This document shows positions 42,997 through 49,956 of a DNA stretch of 64,000 bases, one piece after another. The stretch is from Phytoamicus setariae. Lineage in GTDB: Bacteria > Pseudomonadota > Alphaproteobacteria > Rhizobiales > Rhizobiaceae. The stretch spans positions 186,001 to 250,000 of the forward strand of contig NZ_JAEQNC010000008.1 in assembly GCF_016722925.1 (NCBI RefSeq). Direction: 5' to 3'. Each line of letters opens with the position of its first letter. Position 1 is the stretch's first letter. Under the pieces are notes generated by a model. That model worked only from the letters and a program-made list of their open reading frames with translations. It had not been told where the DNA came from and made no database searches. Both the position numbers and the translations under genes were made by a program.

Positions 42997-43677
42997 ATGG
43001 TTCGGAAGTTCAATATTCGCATCCTTGCATTCGCAACAGGCCTGCTGTCCTGCACCGGAGTGGTGCTGGCCCAAGACGCGATCAGCACGCCAGGGCAGAA
43101 GACCATTGGCGCGACCCAAACGAAAATGATTCCCTCGCTGGCCGTTCTCAACTCGGGAGGCGCGACACTCGCCAACGGCAAGCTGACAATGACCAGCATG
43201 TCGGCCAACACAATCGTGTTTGCCGACCGCCCGGTGAGAGCGGCCGGGCATGTGCTGACCTCCGATTTCATCAAGCAGTGGGACGAGGGCAAGGACAGCT
43301 TCGCAACCGACCCGCCCAACGCAACCATCTCGGTACTGAACAGCGATGGAAAAGCGATCGAGGATGCCGTCGTCGTTTTGAACAAGCCGAAGCTTGAGGG
43401 CGGCACCCTGACATTCGACGTTGAGGTTCTGGAAGGTGAACTCACCAGCGCCAACGGCCCGGCTTCGCTCTTTATCGACTGGTTTGCAGCCCGCGGCGGA
43501 ATGGGACGCGTCGGGTTCGTCGGGGGCGTCCGTGCTCCAGTGTGGCGTGGGGGCTGGTACGCGCATCCTGCCGCGGGCTACGGCGCGGCGGTGGCGGCAG
43601 GCGCCGTTATCGGAGCGGCGGCACGGCCCTACTATCCCCCGGCATGCGGTTATTATCCGTATCCGCCATGCTATTGA
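42997..43677 (+). CDS. Exported protein with Gly/Ala/Tyr/Pro-rich tail, function unknown
   Basis: 226 residues from an ATG with GGGAGTG upstream. Signal peptide at about 1-25 (ILAFATGLLSCTGVVLAQDA). The middle (about 60-165) is a beta-rich region without a known name: MTSMSANTIVFADRPVRAAG, VLTSDFIKQWDEGKDSF, FDVEVLEGELTSANGPASLF. The C-terminal 60 residues are Gly/Ala then Tyr/Pro-rich (RPYYPPACGYYPYPPCY), including two Cys. Proteins with this plan occur in rhizobia as hypothetical exported proteins. Possibly cell-surface or periplasmic. Confidence 0.8.
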   Translation: MVRKFNIRILAFATGLLSCTGVVLAQDAISTPGQKTIGATQTKMIPSLAVLNSGGATLANGKLTMTSMSANTIVFADRPVRAAGHVLTSDFIKQWDEGKDSFATDPPNATISVLNSDGKAIEDAVVVLNKPKLEGGTLTFDVEVLEGELTSANGPASLFIDWFAARGGMGRVGFVGGVRAPVWRGGWYAHPAAGYGAAVAAGAVIGAAARPYYPPACGYYPYPPCY

Positions 43678-43918
43678 AACGGTGTGACCGCGATGCCGCT
43701 GGTTTGTAGCCAGGCTTCGTAGAAGTGGGAAGAAGGTGGCGGCAACCTCTGCCGCCGCCTCCGCTGATCTGAGAGGCGATGATCCGGTCGATACCTCGCA
43801 GAGCGATATCAATCCGCTGATGTTCAATGCCACGCGCACTGCCTCGTGTCTTGCGCCAGCGGACGCGCGAGTTTACTGAACTGTTGTTACATCACTCGCG
43901 TTTGCATCGGAGACGAGT

Positions 43919-44686
43919 TTGAAACTTGGTTTTGTAGGTACCGGTGCTATCACCGAAGCAATCATTCGCGGAGCTTTGGCGTCGGAGCTTTCCATTGAGA
44001 CAATTCACATCTCGCCGCGCAATGCCGAGGTTGCCGGGCGATTGGCGCAGTGCTCAGCGCTTGTCCATGTCGGGACTGACAACCAGGCAGTCGTGGACGC
44101 CGCGGAAATCGTCTTTCTAGCAATCCGCCCGCAGATCGCCCGCGAAGTCATCGAGGCGTTGCAGTTCCGACCTGGCCAAAAAGTGGTCAGTCTGATTGCT
44201 GCCGTTGAGATCGACACGCTCCATGAGTGGATTGGTGTGCCTTTGTCGATCACTCGTGCGATCCCCCTTCCGTTTGTCGCCGACCGCAAAGGCGTAACGG
44301 CGGTGTTTCCTCCGGAGAAAGAGGTCGCTGGTTTCTTTGATGCATTGGGGAGTTCTGTCGAGGTCGCGTCCAAGCAAGAATTTGATCTTTTGGGTGCAGC
44401 AAGCGCCCTGATGGGGACCTATTTCGGAATCTTGGAAACAACGGCTCGCTGGCTGGAGCAGAAAGGCATGGCGTACGATCAGGCAAAAGCCTATCTCGCG
44501 CCACTTTTCGTCAGCCTGTCAGAGGCGGCAAGCAAGCCAGGTTCCCCGACATTCGAGCAACTGCGGCTGGAGTATTCGACCAGCGGTGGCCTTAACGAGC
44601 AGGTCCACGAGGATTTCTCTCGAGGTGGCTCTGAAGCGCTGACGACTGCGTTGAACAAGGTTCTGGCCCGCATCGAGGGTCGCTGA
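43919..44686 (+). CDS. proC: Pyrroline-5-carboxylate reductase
   Basis: 255 residues from a TTG at 43919 with GGAGACG just upstream. The NADP-binding start is KLGFVGTGAITEAIIRGALA. The family's second signature, near the C-terminus, reads SLSEAASKPGSPTFEQLRLE, followed by YSTSGGLNEQVHEDF; the usual ProC box (DxVTSPGGTTxxGL) is only partly kept. The enzyme makes proline from pyrroline-5-carboxylate. Divergence in the box suggests a paralogue rather than the housekeeping enzyme. It lies alone, flanked by an exported protein gene and the pseudoazurin gene. Confidence 0.78.
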   Translation: MKLGFVGTGAITEAIIRGALASELSIETIHISPRNAEVAGRLAQCSALVHVGTDNQAVVDAAEIVFLAIRPQIAREVIEALQFRPGQKVVSLIAAVEIDTLHEWIGVPLSITRAIPLPFVADRKGVTAVFPPEKEVAGFFDALGSSVEVASKQEFDLLGAASALMGTYFGILETTARWLEQKGMAYDQAKAYLAPLFVSLSEAASKPGSPTFEQLRLEYSTSGGLNEQVHEDFSRGGSEALTTALNKVLARIEGR

Positions 44687-44693
44687 GACACGT

Positions 44694-44723
44694 GTACCCG
44701 CGTGTGGCATCACCAGCGGGTAC
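44694..44723. terminator. Hairpin between convergent proC and pseudoazurin genes
   Basis: A perfect 8-bp inverted repeat GTACCCGC / GCGGGTAC with a 14-base loop, 7 bases after the proC stop and 20 before the pseudoazurin stop. It fits a shared terminator, although there is no strong T-run on either strand. Confidence 0.5.
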
Positions 44724-44743
44724 AAAGCCTGATTTGTTCAGGG

Positions 44744-45190
44744 TCAGATGCCGGCGGCGGCGATGTCCGCATCCATGCGTTCGCGCGCTTTTTTCGGCAT
44801 CTTGGCAGCCTTGAGGGCGGCAACGTTGGCAGGCGTATCTCCGACCACCACGAGAGCGACCATGCCCATGCCGACGTGCGGGGTGCACTTGATCGCGTAT
44901 GCGCCCGCGACGTCGAAGGTGAATTTCACGGTTTCATTCATCTTGCCCTTGAATGGTGTCGCACCCTCCGGGATGAGGTCCTTGAAGGTTTCGGCATTGT
45001 GCGATTTGTCCGTGGGGATGAACGTGACGGTGTCGCCCTTGGCAACCTTCGTCAGGCTGGGTTCGAACACCATTGCTCCGTCCTTGCCCTTGTTCAGCAT
45101 GTGCACTTCGAAATCGGCCGCCTGCGCTGCCGTAGCCGTGGCGGCGGCCATCGCTGCGATGCCAATCACGAGTTTCGTCAAACGATTCAT
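44744..45190 (-). CDS. Pseudoazurin (blue copper electron carrier)
   Basis: 148 residues. Signal peptide cleaved near AAQA-ADF (residue 24-25). Type 1 copper ligands: His in DKSHNAETF and the C-terminal Cys-x4-His-x4-Met cluster CTPHVGMGM. The N-terminal [19 protein letters not shown] is the pseudoazurin hallmark. In denitrifiers this periplasmic protein donates electrons to copper nitrite reductase, which is encoded 13 kb away at 58061. A TTG-N8-CAA dyad lies 67 bases upstream of the start. Confidence 0.95.
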   Translation of the reverse strand: MNRLTKLVIGIAAMAAATATAAQAADFEVHMLNKGKDGAMVFEPSLTKVAKGDTVTFIPTDKSHNAETFKDLIPEGATPFKGKMNETVKFTFDVAGAYAIKCTPHVGMGMVALVVVGDTPANVAALKAAKMPKKARERMDADIAAAGI

Positions 45191-45256
45191 TCTCTTGCTC
45201 CTTCTAAAGATCCGTACTTGATGGACATCAACTTACGCTCTTCCCGAACCGCTTCT

Positions 45257-45270
45257 TTGACTTTCCACAA
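45257..45270 (-). promoter_or_regulatory. Putative NnrR box for pseudoazurin
   Basis: TTGACTTTCCACAA (TTG-N8-CAA) lies 67 bases upstream of the pseudoazurin start, in the gap behind nnrU. The half-sites fit Crp/Fnr-family NnrR binding. One of eight such dyads found in the promoter regions of the denitrification island. Confidence 0.65.
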
Positions 45271-45295
45271 ACAAACGGTCGATGTCGGGCGGGCG

Positions 45296-45982
45296 TCAGA
45301 TCGCCGACGCCATCAACGGATCGACGCCGAAGAAGGCGAGATGGGCGCCGACCAGCAACCAGATGACCACCGTTAAGGTTGTCAGCAAGCCGACAACGAT
45401 CGGCACATCCCAGCGAAGGGAGCGCGGATTGCCGAAAACTTTGGCGAACGGTACGATGCTGGTGCCGTCGATGGCCACTGCCCAACGGCTTCTCAGTCGT
45501 TTCCTGCTTCTGCGTTCCTGCAGAACGATGCCCGCCAGCGAAAACAGTGCGAAGCCGCCGAACAGGATCAAAGACCGCAAATCGCCGTTCGGAAAGACGT
45601 GGCCGAGCGACCAGAAAAAGAAGCCCCACAGCACAGGATGACGGGTGATCCTCACGATCGCGCCAATCTCCTCTCCATCGCGCCTGAGCGTAACTGAAAA
45701 GGGGTTCACGCTGAAAAGGCCCGTCAGAACGAAGAACAGTCCCAGCGGCGCGAACACAAAGGTGATCCACGACTGCCAGGCGGATGGTTGCCAAAGTTCG
45801 ATGTAGTCAGTGTTCATGGCCTCGTGGAAGAGCCAGCCGATCGCCGCCAGTGAAACCAGTGAGTAAGCAGCGAGGTAGGGCCCCCTCCCGAGCAGCCGGA
45901 TAAGCCCGTTGCGCAGCCGCGGTATCGCCGGGATCGAATGCAACGCCACGAATATCAGGAATGCGAGCAACAAGCCGGACAT
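45296..45982 (-). CDS. nnrU: NnrU family membrane protein
   Basis: 228 residues from the ATG at 45982, chosen because GGAG lies 9 bases upstream; in-frame ATGs at 45988 and 45997 are less well placed. Six hydrophobic segments (LLLAFLIFVALHSIPAIPRL at the start). Landmarks of NnrU: ALHSIPAIPRLR, RITRHPVLWGFFFWSLGH, GGFALFSLAGIVLQERRSRK. NnrU is required for full nitrite and NO reductase activity in Rhodobacter; its biochemical role is unresolved. Some resemblance to NnrU/isoprenylcysteine methyltransferase-like proteins is known. Confidence 0.9.
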   Translation of the reverse strand: MSGLLLAFLIFVALHSIPAIPRLRNGLIRLLGRGPYLAAYSLVSLAAIGWLFHEAMNTDYIELWQPSAWQSWITFVFAPLGLFFVLTGLFSVNPFSVTLRRDGEEIGAIVRITRHPVLWGFFFWSLGHVFPNGDLRSLILFGGFALFSLAGIVLQERRSRKRLRSRWAVAIDGTSIVPFAKVFGNPRSLRWDVPIVVGLLTTLTVVIWLLVGAHLAFFGVDPLMASAI

Positions 45983-46004
45983 CGTCATCAACTCCAAATG
46001 CCGG

Positions 46005-46160
46005 CTATTGCTGGAAGAATAGGACGCCTGCGATGACCACGGACGCGGCCACGGCGATGCCTGCGCTATAGCGTTGAAGCACTCCCATCCTGTAAAGCGC
46101 GATCGAGAAGCCCACGATGATGGGGGTGGCGACTGCTAGTCCTGTCTGGGCATCGGTCAT
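46005..46160 (-). CDS. 51-residue membrane protein upstream of nnrU (possible NnrT)
   Basis: MTDAQTGLAVATPIIVGFSI starts 7 bases after AAGGAG, and two membrane helices follow (ATPIIVGFSIALYRMGVLQR; GIAVAASVVIAGVLFFQQ). It is 22 bases upstream of nnrU on the same strand and lies under the divergent TTG-N8-CAA dyad at 46211. Small proteins between norE and nnrU are found in rhizobial denitrification islands; the identity with NnrT is only suggested by position. Confidence 0.7.
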   Translation of the reverse strand: MTDAQTGLAVATPIIVGFSIALYRMGVLQRYSAGIAVAASVVIAGVLFFQQ

Positions 46161-46210
46161 GAGCATGCTCCTTTTCGATGCCGTTATCACCCGTTGAACC
46201 GACACGGTCT

Positions 46211-46224
46211 TTGTCAAAGCGCAA
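46211..46224. promoter_or_regulatory. Putative NnrR box shared by divergent norE and nnrT/nnrU
   Basis: TTGTCAAAGCGCAA (TTG-N8-CAA) lies 51 bases from the norE start and 51 bases from the small-gene start on the other strand. A single dimer bound here could activate both promoters, since the spacing is equal on either side. Confidence 0.7.
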
Positions 46225-46275
46225 AGAAGTCTGTCGCGCGCCACCATAATGCTCTGATGAAAAAGGAGACAGCGC

Positions 46276-46821
46276 ATGGCGGTGATAACGGGCGAAGGCG
46301 AAGCGAGGGGAGAAAGCGGAGACTTGATCCTGTGGATCCTGGTCTGGAGCGAACTGGCCGCTTTCGGCATCCTGATCGCAGGGTTCATGGTGATGTCCTT
46401 TCTTCACCCGGAGAGCTTCTCGATCGCCAAGCTGCACCTCGACGGACGGTTGGCGAGCCTGAACACCATCGTATTGATTGCCAGCGGTTGGTTGGCGGCC
46501 GAAGCTGCACGCGCTGTGTCGGAAAAGAAGCGCCGCATCGCCCTTATCGCTTCCGCCACGCTCGGTTTTGTCTTCGCCGCGGTGAAACTCATCGAATACC
46601 AGGGGGAGTTGCGGTTCATGGGAGACGCGACTTTCAACGCGTTCTTCGAACTTTATTTCCTGATCACCGGGTTTCATCTGGCGCACGTCGTGTTCCTGGC
46701 CCTCGTGATGTTGCTCGTCGCCCGCCGACCGGAGCGGTCCAATGTCACGCTGGTCACCACGGTCTGGCATGTGGTCGACATTGTCTGGCTGGTCATATTT
46801 CCCGTTGTCTACTTGGGGTAA
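46276..46821 (+). CDS. norE: NorE: cytochrome c oxidase subunit III-like nitric oxide reductase accessory protein
   Basis: 181 residues, five hydrophobic segments. Family III heme-copper oxidase subunit pattern, with landmarks DLILWILVWSELAAFGILIA, MVMSFLHPESFSIAKLHL and HVVDIVWLVIFPVVYLG. NorE is not a catalytic subunit; loss lowers NO reductase activity in Paracoccus and Rhodobacter. It overlaps no gene and is 3 bases before norF. Confidence 0.93.
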   Translation: MAVITGEGEARGESGDLILWILVWSELAAFGILIAGFMVMSFLHPESFSIAKLHLDGRLASLNTIVLIASGWLAAEAARAVSEKKRRIALIASATLGFVFAAVKLIEYQGELRFMGDATFNAFFELYFLITGFHLAHVVFLALVMLLVARRPERSNVTLVTTVWHVVDIVWLVIFPVVYLG

Positions 46822-46824
46822 GTC

Positions 46825-47106
46825 ATGGAACGTCGTCAAACCTGGCTGCTTGGCAGCGCCATCGGACTCACGCTCGCCGCCTGCGTGGCAGCGCTGATTG
46901 CCGCCCAGTGGAAGCACGAAGCTGTGCCGGTCGCTGCGCTCGCGATCATACTGGTCTTGACCGTCGTAAAGTCGCGCATCGTCATCCTGGATTTCATGGG
47001 CTTGCGCGGCCTGCGTCCCGGATTGTCGACCGCGCTGCTCGTATGGTCGGCGTTCTTCGCTGTCGCCACCGTGGCGAAAGCGATGGTGCAGCTGTTCGCC
47101 GCCTGA
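46825..47106 (+). CDS. norF: NorF: small membrane protein of nitric oxide reductase cluster
   Basis: 93 residues, three hydrophobic segments (GLTLAACVAALIAAQWKH; ALAIILVLTVVKSRIVILDF; LVWSAFFAVATVAKAMVQLF). The motif KSRIVILDFMGLRGL is the NorF hallmark and is shared with cytochrome oxidase subunit IV-like proteins. It follows norE by 3 bases. It is thought to help NorCB assembly or activity. Confidence 0.9.
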   Translation: MERRQTWLLGSAIGLTLAACVAALIAAQWKHEAVPVAALAIILVLTVVKSRIVILDFMGLRGLRPGLSTALLVWSAFFAVATVAKAMVQLFAA

Positions 47107-47130
47107 TGGCCCTGTCCCTTCTTGGATTTG

Positions 47131-47144
47131 TTTGCATTTTCACA
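47131..47144 (+). promoter_or_regulatory. Putative NnrR box upstream of norC
   Basis: TTGCATTTTCACAA (TTG-N8-CAA) in the 149-base gap between norF and norC, 112 bases before the norC start. The gap implies that norCBQD has its own promoter. Confidence 0.6.
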
Positions 47145-47255
47145 AAGAGGGGCTCCGCGAACTGCGACAAAGCTTGGCCGGCGGCGCATGCGACGCCTTG
47201 CATAGCCTGAAACAATTCGACCCCGCCTTTGACACGGGTATCGAGAGGGAAACCA

Positions 47256-47708
47256 ATGTCGGAACACCTGACAAAAACCGGAGCACGGAACGTCTTCTAC
47301 GGCGGTTCCGCTTTCTTCTTCGCGATCTTCGTCGCGTTGACGGCGCATAGCCACTACTACATCAAAACCACCTCCACGGACGAAACCGCGCTGACGGACG
47401 CGGTCGCGCGGGGCAAGCACGTCTGGGAAAAGAACGCCTGCATCAACTGCCACACGCTGCTCGGCGAGGGAGCGTACTTCGCGCCCGAACTTGGCAATGT
47501 CTGGACCCGCATGGGCGGCGACGAAGACGTGGAGAGCACCCGCGAAACCTTCAAGGCGTGGATGGCGGCGCAGCCGTCCGGCATCGAGGGACGTCGGCAG
47601 ATGCCGCAATTCCATCTGACAGGTCAGGAACTCAACGATCTCTCAGAATTCCTGCGGTGGACGAGCAAGATCAAGACCCAGAAGTGGCCGCCGAATGATG
47701 CCGGCTGA
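47256..47708 (+). CDS. norC: Nitric oxide reductase subunit C (cytochrome c)
   Basis: 150 residues from the ATG at 47256 (GAGAGGGAAACC upstream). One N-terminal membrane anchor (FYGGSAFFFAIFVALTAHSH) is followed by a periplasmic c-type heme domain with CINCH (C62-C65-H66). The axial Met is likely in GRRQMPQFHL. It passes electrons from a periplasmic donor, such as pseudoazurin, to NorB. norB follows after 24 bases. Confidence 0.95.
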   Translation: MSEHLTKTGARNVFYGGSAFFFAIFVALTAHSHYYIKTTSTDETALTDAVARGKHVWEKNACINCHTLLGEGAYFAPELGNVWTRMGGDEDVESTRETFKAWMAAQPSGIEGRRQMPQFHLTGQELNDLSEFLRWTSKIKTQKWPPNDAG

Positions 47709-47732
47709 TATCCAGGGGGAAGGACTACCATC

Positions 47733-49076
47733 ATGAAATATCAAACACAGAAGGTCGCGATGCTGTATTTCTACGGCGCGCTTGGCCTTTTCGTCGCCCA
47801 AGTCCTGTTCGGCGTCCTTGCGGGCACGATCTACGTATTGCCCAACACGCTTTCCGAGCTCTTGCCGTTCAACATCGTACGCATGATCCACACCAACGCG
47901 CTGATCGTCTGGTTGCTCATGGGGTTTATGGGGACGACCTACTATCTGCTTCCTGAAGAAGCCGAGACCGAGCTCTACAGCACCAAGATAGCGATCGCAC
48001 AGTTCTGGATCTTCCTGATTGCGGCTGCCATTGCCGTGGTCGGCTATCTCTTCCACATTCATGAAGGTCGAGAGTTTCTCGAGCAGCCCTTTGTCATCAA
48101 GGTCGGCATCGTCATCGTCGCCCTGATGTTCCTGTTCAACATTACCCTCACTGTCCTCAAGGGACGCAAGACGGTGGTCACGAACATCCTGATTTTCGGA
48201 CTATGGGGCGTGGCGATCTTCTTCCTGTTCGCGTTCTACAATCCGTCCAATCTCGCACTCGACAAGATGTACTGGTGGTATGTCGTCCATCTCTGGGTCG
48301 AGGGCGTCTGGGAGCTGATCATGGCCTCGGTTCTGGCCTTCCTGATGATCAAGCTCAACGGCATCGATCGGGAAGTCGTCGAGAAGTGGCTTTACGTCAT
48401 CGTCGGTCTGGCGCTGTTCTCGGGTATCCTTGGAACCGGCCACCACTTCTACTGGATCGGTGCGCCGGGCTACTGGCAGTGGATCGGCTCGATCTTCTCC
48501 ACTCTCGAAGTCGCTCCCTTCTTCACTATGGTCGTCTTCACATTCGTGATGACCTGGAAGGCGGGTCGCAAGCATCCGAACCGTGCCGCCATTCTCTGGT
48601 CGATCGGTTGCTCGGTCATGGCTTTCTTCGGCGCGGGCGTCTGGGGCTTCCTGCACACGCTGTCGTCGGTGAACTACTACACCCACGGTACCCAGGTCAC
48701 CGCAGCCCATGGCCATCTCGCGTTCTTCGGGGCCTATGTCATGCTGAACCTTGCCGCGATGGCCTATGCTGTGCCCGAAATCAGGGGTCGTGCCCCCTAC
48801 AACCAGATGCTGTCGATGGTGAGCTTCTGGATCATGTGCACGGCGATGTCGGTCATGACTTTCGCGCTAACCTTCGCAGGCGTCCTCCAGGTCCATCTGC
48901 AGCGCGTGCTCGGCGAGAGCTACATGGACGTCCAGGACCAGCTGGCCATCTTCTACTGGATCAGGCTCGGTTCGGGCGTTTTCGTCCTGATCTCGACCCT
49001 GATGTTCCTCTGGGCTCTGTTCGTGCCGGGCAGGGAGCGAATCCCCAACGTCAGCTCCCTGCACGCGGCCGAATGA
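47733..49076 (+). CDS. norB: Nitric oxide reductase subunit B
   Basis: 447 residues, 12 membrane helices. The heme and non-heme iron ligands lie in helix II (RMIHTNALIVWLL), in helices VI-VIII (GTGHHFYWIG with HLWVEGVWELIMAS) and in helix X (HGHLAFFGAYVMLNLAAMAY). The conserved Glu is in the VEGVWELI segment. It reduces 2 NO to N2O at the cytoplasmic membrane. An 11-bp hairpin separates it from norQ. Confidence 0.95.
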   Translation: MKYQTQKVAMLYFYGALGLFVAQVLFGVLAGTIYVLPNTLSELLPFNIVRMIHTNALIVWLLMGFMGTTYYLLPEEAETELYSTKIAIAQFWIFLIAAAIAVVGYLFHIHEGREFLEQPFVIKVGIVIVALMFLFNITLTVLKGRKTVVTNILIFGLWGVAIFFLFAFYNPSNLALDKMYWWYVVHLWVEGVWELIMASVLAFLMIKLNGIDREVVEKWLYVIVGLALFSGILGTGHHFYWIGAPGYWQWIGSIFSTLEVAPFFTMVVFTFVMTWKAGRKHPNRAAILWSIGCSVMAFFGAGVWGFLHTLSSVNYYTHGTQVTAAHGHLAFFGAYVMLNLAAMAYAVPEIRGRAPYNQMLSMVSFWIMCTAMSVMTFALTFAGVLQVHLQRVLGESYMDVQDQLAIFYWIRLGSGVFVLISTLMFLWALFVPGRERIPNVSSLHAAE

Positions 49077-49082
49077 GCCCAT

Positions 49083-49112
49083 GGTCCCGCCGGCTCCCGG
49101 CGGGACCGCTTT
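49083..49112 (+). terminator. Strong hairpin between norB and norQ
   Basis: GGTCCCGCCGG-CTC-CCGGCGGGACC followed by GCTTTT. The 11-bp perfect stem with a three-base loop is a good intrinsic terminator candidate. Since norQ and norD lie beyond, it probably acts as a partial terminator, giving more norCB than norQD. Confidence 0.65.
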
Positions 49113-49136
49113 TCAGACATCAGAAGGATTGGAACC

Positions 49137-49949
49137 ATGGCTTTACTTTCAACATCGGCCGGAAGCACCCGCTTCGACGTGCCCCCTTACGTACCCAACG
49201 GCAACGAATGCCAGCTGTTTGAAACCGCCTGGACCCGCCAACTGCCATTGCTGCTGAAAGGGCCTACCGGATGCGGCAAGACCCGCTTCGTCAGCCATAT
49301 GGCGGCACGCCTCGGCTTGCAGCTTTCCACGGTATCCTGCCATGACGATCTTGCCGCGGCCGACCTGACCGGACGCTATCTGCTGAAGGGCGGCGACACC
49401 ATCTGGGTGGACGGCCCGCTGACACGCGCGGTGCGCGATGGCGGCATCTGCTATCTCGACGAGATCGTCGAGGCCCGGAAGGACGTTGCGGTTGTTCTGC
49501 ACCCGCTGACGGACGACCGACGGATGCTGCCGCTGGAGCGCACCGGCGAACAGATCGAAGCGCCGCCCGGCTTCATGCTGGTCGTCTCCTACAATCCCGG
49601 TTACCAGAACATCCTCAAGGCGCTGAAGCCATCCACCAAGCAGCGCTTCGTGTCCATCGAGTTCGATTTCCTGCCGAAGGCGCAGGAAGTTGCAGTCGTC
49701 TCGGTCGAGAGCGGCCTCGACGAGGCGCGGGTGGCGCCTCTCGTGGAACTGGCGAACCGCCTGCGCAAACTCAAGGGCAACGATATCGAGGAAGGTGTTT
49801 CCACGCGCCTGCTTGTCTATTGCGCGAGCCTCATCGATAGCGGCATGGACAGGCGCGAGGCTATCCGGGCGGCGATCATCGAGCCTCTCACCGACGACCC
49901 CGATGTCAAGACGGCCTTGGCCGAAGTCGCCAACGCCCTGATCGTCTGA
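49137..49949 (+). CDS. norQ: NorQ: MoxR-type AAA+ ATPase for NorCB activation
   Basis: 270 residues. Walker A GPTGCGKTR, then ADLTGRYLLKGGDTIWVDGP, Walker B ICYLDEIVEARKDV, sensor 1 in MLVVSYNPGYQNILK. CbbQ/NirQ/NorQ family. With NorD it inserts or activates the non-heme iron of NorB. norD follows 7 bases later. Confidence 0.95.
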   Translation: MALLSTSAGSTRFDVPPYVPNGNECQLFETAWTRQLPLLLKGPTGCGKTRFVSHMAARLGLQLSTVSCHDDLAAADLTGRYLLKGGDTIWVDGPLTRAVRDGGICYLDEIVEARKDVAVVLHPLTDDRRMLPLERTGEQIEAPPGFMLVVSYNPGYQNILKALKPSTKQRFVSIEFDFLPKAQEVAVVSVESGLDEARVAPLVELANRLRKLKGNDIEEGVSTRLLVYCASLIDSGMDRREAIRAAIIEPLTDDPDVKTALAEVANALIV

Positions 49950-49956
49950 GGCGGCC

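Noticed and set aside
46276-47106. norE and norF as cytochrome oxidase genes
   Set aside because: The oxidase subunit III/IV resemblance is real, but position next to norCBQD and the NorF motif KSRIVILDFMGLRGL identify them as norEF.
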